A DNA stretch of 64,000 bases from Dokdonia sp. PRO95 (GTDB lineage: Bacteria > Bacteroidota > Bacteroidia > Flavobacteriales > Flavobacteriaceae): positions 2,859,866 to 2,923,865 of the forward strand of contig NZ_CM001837.1 in the NCBI RefSeq assembly GCF_000355805.1. Direction: 5' to 3'. Under the pieces are notes generated by a model. It had not been told where the DNA came from, made no database searches, and worked only from the letters and a program-made list of their open reading frames with translations. Below are positions 8,438 through 16,030 of this stretch, piece by piece; the first letter of the stretch is position 1, and each line of letters starts with the position of its first letter. The position numbers and the translations under genes were made by a program.

Positions 8438-8465
8438 AAAAAAGCCCGTTTTTACGGGCTTTTTT
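8438..8465 (+). terminator. Rho-independent terminator after the sigma factor
   Basis: 12-bp perfect stem (AAAAAAGCCCGT and complement) with a TTTT loop and T-run, 24 bases after the stop. Confidence 0.9.
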
Positions 8466-8738
8466 AGGTTAAGTAGGTTAGACATCAGTGCTAGCTTTGG
8501 GGTCTAGACACTAAAAAATCTTTGTTAATCAATATATGAATTGGGGATTCTAATTGACCATCTTTTAATGATGATTCAAATATAAAACCCTTAATTCAAT
8601 CCTACAAGCTATTTGTGTATTTAATCGTTATTAAATGCATTTTATCGATATTAGTAATGTTTACATGTTAATATCTGCCAATTAGGACTACAGATTGTTA
8701 TCTGGATTAAACCTTTAAGTACATTAGAAGTCTTATAG
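8466..8738. other. Intergenic region, no gene seen
   Basis: AT-rich gap between the terminator and the frame of the ECF sigma gene (in-frame stop TAG at 8736-8738). I see no RNA gene, repeat or convincing promoter. Confidence 0.5.
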
Positions 8739-8816
8739 TTAGTTAAAACGTATCACATAGAAGAGCAAGACCTCATACTCGCATTACAGCAAGATCCCAA
8801 TAATGGATCATTTGCC

Positions 8817-9293
8817 ATGTTACTTGATAAATATCAAAAGCCATTGTATTGGCACATACGAGGTATTGTAAAAAATCATGAAGATGCAGATGATGTGCTG
8901 CAAAACGTCTTTATTAAAGTATATAAGGGTATTAAAAACTTCAAAGAAGATAGTAAGCTCTATACCTGGTTATATAGAATAGCAACCAATGAATCGCTAA
9001 CGTTTATTAAGAAACGTGCTCGACATTTACAAATTTCAAATGAAGAGCTTCAAACGCGTATGGTAGAAAGTCTAGAGAGTGATGTCTATTTTAATGGTGA
9101 CGATATACAGCTAGCATTAGAAAAGGCAATAGCCCAATTACCAGAGAAACAGCAGCTCGTATTCCAGATGAAGTACCATCAAGATATGAAATATGAAGAT
9201 ATGAGTGAGATACTTGGTACTTCTGTAGGAGCTCTTAAAAGCTCTTACCATATTGCCACAAAAAAAGTAACCGCCATATTGCAAGCAGATTAA
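8817..9293 (+). CDS. ECF-type RNA polymerase sigma factor (true start probably further upstream)
   Basis: Sigma region 2 (P-L-Y-W-H-I-R-G-I-V, D-A-D-D-V-L-Q-N-V-F-I-K-V-Y-K) and region 4 (L-P-E-K-Q-Q-L-V-F-Q-M-K, then the helix-turn-helix M-S-E-I-L-G-T-S-V-G-A-L-K-S-S) are clear. The first ATG in frame is at 8817, but the frame stays open back to 8739 and encodes sigma-like residues there (D-L-I-L-A-L-Q-Q-D-P-N-N-G-S-F-A), so the protein very likely begins upstream. No ATG, GTG or TTG exists in that stretch; ATA at 8757 is the best candidate. The gene heads a unit with a membrane protein (36 bases downstream) and a periplasmic sensor-like protein, the usual layout of an envelope-stress ECF system. 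Confidence 0.88.
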   Translation: MLLDKYQKPLYWHIRGIVKNHEDADDVLQNVFIKVYKGIKNFKEDSKLYTWLYRIATNESLTFIKKRARHLQISNEELQTRMVESLESDVYFNGDDIQLALEKAIAQLPEKQQLVFQMKYHQDMKYEDMSEILGTSVGALKSSYHIATKKVTAILQAD

Positions 9294-9329
9294 ACCTTTT
9301 AACTTTTTAAGAGTCTTATTTATAGAACT

Positions 9330-9857
9330 GTGAAAGAAACAAACAACATACCGTCTAAAAGAGGTTTTAAAGTTCCTCAGGATTATTTTGACACGAGTCG
9401 TGATCAAATTCTTGATGATATAACTTTAAAAGCTACATTATCTAGCTCTAGTAATGAGCGCTATGATACTCCTGATGGATATTTTGAGAACTCTAAAAAT
9501 GAGATTCTTGCTACGCTTTCGCGAAAGCTTGAAGAAGACAATATACCAGCTCAAGAAACTGGCACTAAAGTAATAACTCTAAAAAGCTATTACTATTCCA
9601 TGGCAGGGATTGCAGCTGCCCTCCTACTCCTAGTTAGCATTGTATGGTCACAACTAGACACAACTGCCGGAATTGAGAGTATTGCTATTGCAGAATATCT
9701 TGATAGCGAAGCAAGTGATCTTGAACAAATAGAATTTGCAGATTGGTTATCTGATGAAGACATAGATGCACTTCAAAATGATATTGCCTTAGACGAATCA
9801 ATTATTATAGACTATCTAGATGATCGCACAGATAGCTACCACTTTTATTTAGATTAA
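9330..9857 (+). CDS. Single-pass membrane protein, putative anti-sigma factor
   Basis: This 175-residue protein starts with GTG. Its N-terminal half holds two copies of a short motif, F-K-V-P-Q-D-Y-F-D (13-21) and Y-D-T-P-D-G-Y-F-E (45-53), each followed by a helix ending in I-L. One hydrophobic helix (about 88-107) would span the inner membrane, and the acidic C-terminus (13 of its last 30 or so residues are Asp/Glu) would face the periplasm. Its position between the ECF sigma gene and a periplasmic CpxP/Spy-like gene suggests that it holds the sigma factor at the membrane; this is inference from context. A palindrome copy is embedded in frame (L-S-R-K, about 63-66). Confidence 0.72.
   Translation: MKETNNIPSKRGFKVPQDYFDTSRDQILDDITLKATLSSSSNERYDTPDGYFENSKNEILATLSRKLEEDNIPAQETGTKVITLKSYYYSMAGIAAALLLLVSIVWSQLDTTAGIESIAIAEYLDSEASDLEQIEFADWLSDEDIDALQNDIALDESIIIDYLDDRTDSYHFYLD
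9515..9528. repeat. Dispersed palindrome, copy 3 (inside the putative anti-sigma gene)
   Basis: Exact GCTTTCGCGAAAGC, read in frame as L-S-R-K within T-L-S-R-K-L. Confidence 0.95.
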
Positions 9858-9860
9858 ATT

Positions 9861-10328
9861 ATGAGACTACTTATAACATTTATAATTACGATAATGATCA
9901 CTGCGACTGCAGTAGGTCAAAAAGAAGATAGAAATGCAAAAAAAGAGAGAATACAAGCGCTTAAGGTTGCATATATAACCGAAAAACTAGCATTAACTCC
10001 AGATCAAGCACAGGTGTTTTGGCCTATTTATAATACTTACGGAGAACGTATGTCTGAGATTTATAATAGAGAACGAAAAGTTCTTAAAGAAACCAGAGAT
10101 CTGTTTGAAACAATGGACGAGAATACTGCAAAAAATACACTTGATAACATTCAGTCTTTTGAGCAGCAAAAACTTGACGCTAGAAAAACACTGTTTTTGA
10201 ATTTGCAAAACAAGCTTTCTTATAAAAAGACACTCATCCTTCTTAAAGCCGAAGGAGATTTTAGACGAGATTTATTGCATAAACTTCGTGGTGACAAAAA
10301 TGCAAAGCGCGATCACAGAGAGCCGTAA
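9861..10328 (+). CDS. Periplasmic Spy/CpxP-like sensor of the ECF system
   Basis: This 155-residue protein has a signal peptide (hydrophobic residues 3-17, cleavage after about A-V-G-Q) and an all-helical, highly charged mature part. The motif L-x-L-T-P-D-Q-A-Q-V-F-W-P-I-Y-N (about 42-58) is the Bacteroidetes form of the CpxP/Spy LTxxQ motif, and a long helix follows (E-R-x-S-E-I-Y-N-R-E-R-K). Such proteins bind misfolded envelope proteins and feed back on the sigma system. It follows the membrane protein by 3 bases and closes the three-gene unit. Confidence 0.8.
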   Translation: MRLLITFIITIMITATAVGQKEDRNAKKERIQALKVAYITEKLALTPDQAQVFWPIYNTYGERMSEIYNRERKVLKETRDLFETMDENTAKNTLDNIQSFEQQKLDARKTLFLNLQNKLSYKKTLILLKAEGDFRRDLLHKLRGDKNAKRDHREP

Positions 10329-10338
10329 CAAAAGCTTA

Positions 10339-11451
10339 TTATCTTTTAAAATTAAGCCTGGCTAATGCATTTTTACCTCCCGCATAAGCTGTAGAATCAT
10401 TTGCAAATCTTACCGTTAAAAATGGCGCATCAGATAGTTGCTTCCATGAAGCACCTGAGTCGCTTGAGTAAGAAATACCTGTAAATCCAGCTGCAATAAT
10501 TTCTTTCCCATTTGAATTCGGAACATACTGCACGCAACTTTTATAACCGTTATTTTCACCAGATGCTGTTATCACCCAGGATTTACCACCGTCGCTAGTA
10601 GTTGCAATATTATCTACGTTGTCCTCAGGTGTAGTATAATCACCTCCATATATAATACCTGTTTTATTGTCATAAAAATCCATGGTATAAGCACCTTGAG
10701 TATCTTTTCCTTGTGCTACAGGAAGGTTATATATGCTCCATGAAAATCCTTTGTTTGCAGAGTAATACATTCTAGAAGTACCACCACCTGTAATTATCCA
10801 CGTTTCATCTCTTATCGTTTTAATATTAGTATTACTTGCGGCAAAAGCTCCTTCTTTTTCTAATTGATTAGGCAGGGACCCACAATCCAGTTTACCCCAG
10901 CTAGTGCCACCATCTCTAGTAATGATAACGGATAAACAACCGTTTACAGAATCCCCTATTGCGATTCCTTCCTCCTCATTCCAAAAGGTCATAGCATCAT
11001 AAAAAACTCCCTCTTCTTGTTCAGTATAAACAAGGGATACTTGGTTAGTAGTTCTATCATAGCGGTATAGAAGTGCTGGATTTTCTATAGATAATATAAA
11101 AAATGCTTTGCTTGTACTAGCAATACTCCTAAAAGCAGGGTTTTTACCTAAGAAATCTATTCTCCCTTTATTTGTAACTTTAAATTGAGAGGCCATCGCT
11201 GCATCGGTAGATTTGGTTTGATCCAGATTCATCTCATAAATACCGTAGTGACCATTACTACCCGCATACATGACGGCATCATTAGCAACTTCTATTGCTC
11301 GTATGCTCGTACTATCCTGATGTAAAAATTCGATATCCACTTTCGTGAAAACGTTAGCACCCTCAATTACAGCAGTTTGATTATTATTATTTACATCCTT
11401 ACAAGATGTTACAATTAGAAATAAAAGAAAAAAAGTATATAAAATTCGCAT
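10339..11451 (-). CDS. Beta-propeller lipoprotein (BNR/Ycf48-like repeats)
   Basis: I place the start at the ATG at 11451; the frame allows a TTG two codons earlier. The protein (370 residues) begins with a lipoprotein signal peptide with lipobox T-S-C near residue 17. The rest consists of repeated blades with Asp-box-like motifs (S-x-D-x-G-x-S-W), for example T-R-D-G-G-T-S-W, T-S-D-G-G-K-S-W and S-S-D-S-G-A-S-W, typical of BNR/sialidase-like or Ycf48-like propellers. No catalytic sialidase residues are evident. It is often annotated as an oxidoreductase in Flavobacteriia without firm support. It is probably a surface or periplasmic protein of unknown role, convergent with the ECF unit. Confidence 0.8.
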   Translation of the reverse strand: MRILYTFFLLFLIVTSCKDVNNNNQTAVIEGANVFTKVDIEFLHQDSTSIRAIEVANDAVMYAGSNGHYGIYEMNLDQTKSTDAAMASQFKVTNKGRIDFLGKNPAFRSIASTSKAFFILSIENPALLYRYDRTTNQVSLVYTEQEEGVFYDAMTFWNEEEGIAIGDSVNGCLSVIITRDGGTSWGKLDCGSLPNQLEKEGAFAASNTNIKTIRDETWIITGGGTSRMYYSANKGFSWSIYNLPVAQGKDTQGAYTMDFYDNKTGIIYGGDYTTPEDNVDNIATTSDGGKSWVITASGENNGYKSCVQYVPNSNGKEIIAAGFTGISYSSDSGASWKQLSDAPFLTVRFANDSTAYAGGKNALARLNFKR

Positions 11452-11520
11452 TGTCAAAATTTTAGTAAAAATAGCACTATTCCCTAAAGAACCAATACCT
11501 TTACACCCTCAAAATATAGT

Positions 11521-12732
11521 ATGAAATTACACAGAAATTTAGTCTTTGCAGCTGTTGATGCATTAGGAATGATATTTAATGATGGAGAACAAGCTGATAA
11601 GGTATTAAGAAAGGTTCTTAAGTTTGATAAAAGATGGGGTTCTCGTGACCGAGGTTTTATTGCGGAGACTGTTTACGACATTGTGCGCTGGCAACGCTTA
11701 TACTCAGAGATTGCAGAAGTAAAAGCACCGTACAGCAGACCTAATTTATTTAGATTATTTGCAGTTTGGGCTACATTAAGAGGTATTGAAGTTCCAGACT
11801 GGAAACAAATGGAACCTATACCTACTCGTAGAATTAAAGGACGTTTTGACGAACTTTCAAAAATTAGAAAATTCAAGGAATCTATTCCAGATTGGATGGA
11901 TGAGATGGGTGAGAAAGCTCTTGGTAAAAAGTGGGCTGCAGAGCTTGCTGCTTTAAATACACAGGCACAAGTAGTATTACGAGCAAATACATTAAAAACC
12001 ACTCCAAAGGACTTAAGAAACACCCTTGCAGATCAAGATATAGACACTCGATTATTAGATGGCTATCCTGATGCTGTGGAGCTTGTAGAACGTAAAAATG
12101 TATTTACTACAGAAGCTTTTAAAAGTGGTTTCTTTGAAGTGCAAGACGCTTCATCACAAAAAGTAGCACGCATGCTTGATGTAAAACCAGGAATGCGCGT
12201 TGTAGATACCTGTGCAGGTGCTGGAGGAAAAACATTACATCTTGCAGCCCTAATGGAAAATAAAGGGCAGATTATCGCTATGGATATCTACGAAGGTAAA
12301 CTTAAGGAACTTAAAAGAAGATCTAAGCGAGCTGGAGCTCACAACATAGAGACAAGAGAAATTACATCAACTAAGGTATTTAAAAAATTATATAACACCG
12401 CAGACCGCGTATTAATTGATGCTCCATGTACTGGGCTAGGAACTATTAAGCGTAATCCAGATTTGAAATGGAAATTACAGCCAGAGTTTATAGATAAGGT
12501 GGTGCAAAGGCAAGCAGAATTACTAGATAGCTATAGTAAAATTGTTAAAGACGGCGGTAAAATGCTATATGCTACTTGTTCTATTTTGCCTAGAGAAAAC
12601 CAAGAACAAGTACAAGCATTTCTAGCTACAGAACAAGGCCAGAAGTTTCAACTAGATAAGGAAGAAACTGTAAGCCCGGCAAAAAATGGTTACGACGGAT
12701 TTTATATGGCTTTGCTTTCGCGAAAGCAATAA
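11521..12732 (+). CDS. rsmB: RsmB-like rRNA cytosine-C5 methyltransferase
   Basis: This 403-residue SAM-dependent enzyme of the RsmB/Nop2 family should methylate C5 of a cytosine in 16S rRNA (C967 in E. coli). The N-terminal part is a short NusB-like helical region (about 1-130). The Rossmann domain carries the SAM motif D-T-C-A-G-A-G-G-K-T, the motif IV D-A-P-C-T-G-L-G with one catalytic Cys, and motif VI A-T-C-S-I-L-P-R-E-N with the other. The last residues L-S-R-K-Q are encoded by a copy of the dispersed palindrome that reaches to just before the stop. Target specificity is inferred. Confidence 0.88.
   Translation: MKLHRNLVFAAVDALGMIFNDGEQADKVLRKVLKFDKRWGSRDRGFIAETVYDIVRWQRLYSEIAEVKAPYSRPNLFRLFAVWATLRGIEVPDWKQMEPIPTRRIKGRFDELSKIRKFKESIPDWMDEMGEKALGKKWAAELAALNTQAQVVLRANTLKTTPKDLRNTLADQDIDTRLLDGYPDAVELVERKNVFTTEAFKSGFFEVQDASSQKVARMLDVKPGMRVVDTCAGAGGKTLHLAALMENKGQIIAMDIYEGKLKELKRRSKRAGAHNIETREITSTKVFKKLYNTADRVLIDAPCTGLGTIKRNPDLKWKLQPEFIDKVVQRQAELLDSYSKIVKDGGKMLYATCSILPRENQEQVQAFLATEQGQKFQLDKEETVSPAKNGYDGFYMALLSRKQ
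12714..12727. repeat. Dispersed palindrome, copy 4 (at the 3' end of rsmB)
   Basis: Exact copy in frame as L-S-R-K, the last residues but one of the protein; the stop codon TAA (12730-12732) follows directly. Confidence 0.95.
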
Positions 12733-12784
12733 AACCACCCAATCACTTCTCATTAAACATATAAAATGTTTTGAGATTATACTT

Positions 12785-12828
12785 AAAGAAAGAGCCTTGT
12801 TATCGTGTGATAACAAGGCTCTTTCTTT
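12785..12828. terminator. Bidirectional terminator, 20-bp perfect stem
   Basis: Two perfect 20-base arms (12785-12804 and 12809-12828) flank a GTGT loop. The ends are A-rich on one side and T-rich on the other, so it can stop both rsmB and the convergent T9SS gene. Confidence 0.9.
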
Positions 12829-12859
12829 ATTAGTATGTTCGAACTGTACAATTTTAAAT

Positions 12860-15856
12860 CTACTGCACTATAATCTTCTTAGTTTTAGTAAAGCGGCCTG
12901 TTTGATCATTTACTGTGACTATATAAACTCCTGCCGAAAGATTAGCTAAATTCAATAACACTCTAAAGCCATCATTACCTCTAGCTATCGACTTATACGT
13001 TAACTGTTGCCCTAACAGATTTGAAACACCCACATATACCTTACCATCGTAATCTGTTGGCAATTGCACATCAAATTGATTGTCTTCTAAGGATGTGACA
13101 ACTAAGTCTGTAGTTCCTTGTAAAAAATCATCGATGCTTAATGTATCATCTATAATAACTGTATAATCCTGCACTTCACCAAAACGGAAATCAGAACACG
13201 GATTATTAATATCACCTGGCTCTGCACCATCAATAGCTTTGGCACGTAAAATATGGCTGCCTATAGGTGCATCTAATGGAATTACCAGATCAAAACTATC
13301 CAAAGTATTTGCTCCTGGAAAAGGAACTCCTTGAATTAATTGCTCAGACTCTTCAAAAATGAAGTTATCATTAAAATCAATCCATACCGAGAGTACTTCG
13401 ATACCTGCTCCTGCATCATAGTTATGGCGAGCTTGAAGCACATATTCATTTTGACCAGCTACATTACTTAAAGTTGTTTCTAAGTCCGTACGATCTGCAT
13501 AACCTTGAGGACCGTTTGAAGGTTCTGTATTACATCCATCACCGCCATCATCTACATTAATGGTGTTTAATATAAATTGCTTAATCCCGTCTGCTTGACA
13601 ACCAGCACCATTAGGTTCGGTGGCACGAGGCATACAAGAGTTAGTTACTTCTGTTGTTGCTACGTCATTTGCTGGGTCTTGATCTCCCAAACTATTTGTT
13701 CTTGCTTCTAACTGATAGGTGGTAAATACTGTAATATCTGCTTGAACTGCAAATGAGAATTCTTCTATTGCTCCAGTAGCAATGGAACCCGTAAATGTTT
13801 CTACTATAGGAGTTCCTCCGTCTACAGTATACTGTACTTCAAATCCTGACTGCTCGTTTGCTCCAAAATTTTTAATACGAATAACTACTGTTTCTTCAGA
13901 CAGCCCTCCAGCTGACTCTGGAGCCGTAATACTTAAAACACCTAAGTCATTCTCAAATAAATGAGCTACTGTTTTCATAGCGTCATTATTTACAGGTGCT
14001 TGATCAGTTGCTAGACTTGTTTCTGTAACAATATTGTATGATTCTCCTTGAGTAGATAAATCTACGGTTGCTGTAAACTCGTATTCCATATTAGAATTGG
14101 CAGCTATTGGCCCAGCGATAACCTCATTTGCTACCACTACCCCATCTATTGATAATGAGATAGGGATATCTACCTGGGCATCTGTCCCAAAGTTTCTAAC
14201 TGTTACTTGTACAGTTTCCGTAGTTGTGAGAATACCATCTACCGGAGAGTCAATAGCAATTACCCCTACATCATTAGTAAATCCATCTGATAATCTAAAG
14301 GAAGCTATCTGCGTATCCCAGAAATTAGTTGCAGAGAAATATTCGGCAGTATGCCAAAAGGAAAAATCATTTGGATCCATTGTTAAATGTGAGTAATCAC
14401 CAAACCGATTAGAAAAAGTCTGTATACCAGAACCCTGGATAATAACTTCTTCTCCTAGTGTCATCTCTCCAGCGGCATCACCATCAAAACGCCCTGTATA
14501 ATTTATACCGATAAAATCATTAATGCTTCCTATATTAAATGCAAGTCCTATATTTCCTTGAGCATCCATTGCACCACTTCCCATAAAACGACTTTGACCA
14601 TCATCTGGGGCATAAGTACCTTGCTGGAAGACACTCCAAGGCTCAGTATCGCTGTTACGTAATTCTGTCCAGCGTATTCCTGATCTATCATTTCCATCTA
14701 CATCAACATTAAAGGAGATAAGCCACGAGTTATGATCTTCAAAACTCCTATAGTTTGCGGCATATGAAATAACACCTCCTATCATATCTATTTTTCTAGA
14801 AGTTCCTGGCTGCGCAAGATCGCCCTCTCCAAATTCTCCAAACACAGAATCAAAAGGAGCAACTGGTATTTCTAATGGCATTGATACGGTTGACTTTCCA
14901 GGTTCATCAAAATCCACATCTAACTCCCATACCTTCAAGTGATCTTCTGTAATAGCACCGCCCCAGCCATCGTCTTGTAAATACACAATATAACCTGGTG
15001 TATCTTCTGGAAATGAAAACCCAGTTAGGTTTGCTGGTTCTGGACTAAAAACAGTATTCGGGTTACGCACTATACCTGGAAGATTAAAACCTACTAGAGT
15101 AACATTTTCCTCTCCAGCGAGCATCGCTGCTCTATCTAATGCGTAGGTCGTGTTTCCTTGGTTTTTGTTTGCAGTTAAATAGTACGCATCTGGCCAGACC
15201 GCATAATGTGGATAATCTGGAAAAGCATCTAATTGAAATTGATATAAGAAATAAGCTCCTGTAGGATCTGGAGTCTCAGATACTCCTATTACTAGAATAT
15301 TATTTAAACTAGCAATGTTAGATGTTTGAAACTGACTTACAAAAAAACGATCTGCTAGTTGATCATACATAACAATGGGATCACCTTCATTTTGTCCATT
15401 ACCTAGAAAATCACCTAATGATACTGGGCCTAAGAGCTGAGTTCCTTGCTTATCAAAAATATTTATAACGCTATTTATACCTTGTACATAGTGATCAGGC
15501 CCTACTGCTCCAGAAGGATCTGGCGGAGTAAAATTAGATTGACTCGAATTTCCACCCCCAAAATTTGCTTCTGTTTCAAGCATTCTAAACTGTCCAGAGG
15601 TAAATTGCGCAATTGGATCTGCACCTAGTGGTAGTGCCTGGTCATTTACTTTTCGATTTCCTCGTAAGTTATTAGGAACAATTGTAATCTCTGAGACTCC
15701 CTTAAATCTATTTGCAATAATTACAGGCTGATCTCTAAGCGGAGCAGTTTTACCTACAAATTTTCCCTTAGTAATCTCTGAAGGTGGTAATAGCTCCTGT
15801 GCAGTGAGATATATTGAAAAAGTGAATAGTAACAGGAAAAGTAGTTTTCTCTTCAT
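12860..15856 (-). CDS. Large secreted T9SS cargo protein with CARDB-like and GEVED domains
   Basis: This 998-residue protein has a signal peptide (hydrophobic residues 4-19, ending T-A-Q). Residues about 85-525 form a large extracellular domain with P-P-D-P-S-G-A-V-G-P-D-H-Y, resembling propeller-like segments in other Bacteroidetes exoproteins. Two repeated immunoglobulin-like CARDB-type modules follow (about 525-625 and 630-735, each with V-x-V-R/I-K-N-F-G). A GEVED domain (about 770-905) has W-I-D-F-N-D-N-F-I-F and ends G-E-V-Q-D-Y-T-V. The last 75 residues are a type A T9SS sorting domain (N-L-L-G-Q-Q-L, L-S-A-G-V-Y-I-V). It should be exported and anchored or released at the cell surface. 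No catalytic residues were recognised. Confidence 0.88.
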   Translation of the reverse strand: MKRKLLFLLLFTFSIYLTAQELLPPSEITKGKFVGKTAPLRDQPVIIANRFKGVSEITIVPNNLRGNRKVNDQALPLGADPIAQFTSGQFRMLETEANFGGGNSSQSNFTPPDPSGAVGPDHYVQGINSVINIFDKQGTQLLGPVSLGDFLGNGQNEGDPIVMYDQLADRFFVSQFQTSNIASLNNILVIGVSETPDPTGAYFLYQFQLDAFPDYPHYAVWPDAYYLTANKNQGNTTYALDRAAMLAGEENVTLVGFNLPGIVRNPNTVFSPEPANLTGFSFPEDTPGYIVYLQDDGWGGAITEDHLKVWELDVDFDEPGKSTVSMPLEIPVAPFDSVFGEFGEGDLAQPGTSRKIDMIGGVISYAANYRSFEDHNSWLISFNVDVDGNDRSGIRWTELRNSDTEPWSVFQQGTYAPDDGQSRFMGSGAMDAQGNIGLAFNIGSINDFIGINYTGRFDGDAAGEMTLGEEVIIQGSGIQTFSNRFGDYSHLTMDPNDFSFWHTAEYFSATNFWDTQIASFRLSDGFTNDVGVIAIDSPVDGILTTTETVQVTVRNFGTDAQVDIPISLSIDGVVVANEVIAGPIAANSNMEYEFTATVDLSTQGESYNIVTETSLATDQAPVNNDAMKTVAHLFENDLGVLSITAPESAGGLSEETVVIRIKNFGANEQSGFEVQYTVDGGTPIVETFTGSIATGAIEEFSFAVQADITVFTTYQLEARTNSLGDQDPANDVATTEVTNSCMPRATEPNGAGCQADGIKQFILNTINVDDGGDGCNTEPSNGPQGYADRTDLETTLSNVAGQNEYVLQARHNYDAGAGIEVLSVWIDFNDNFIFEESEQLIQGVPFPGANTLDSFDLVIPLDAPIGSHILRAKAIDGAEPGDINNPCSDFRFGEVQDYTVIIDDTLSIDDFLQGTTDLVVTSLEDNQFDVQLPTDYDGKVYVGVSNLLGQQLTYKSIARGNDGFRVLLNLANLSAGVYIVTVNDQTGRFTKTKKIIVQ

Positions 15857-16030
15857 AATTTGGGGATTTTATGTTCTTTTTACTAAAGATAACATATTTT
15901 GAGACCTTTATCTTTATAAATGGTTAACAACTCGTTAAAAGAACAGGTTAAAGAGATATTATCCTACCTATAATATAAATAAATATTGTAGTAAATTTAC
16001 GTCCTTAAACAACGCAACAAAACCAATCGG

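Noticed and set aside
8466..8738. Possible RNA gene between the two sigma factor genes
   Set aside because: No cloverleaf, long stem or conserved structure could be traced by eye.
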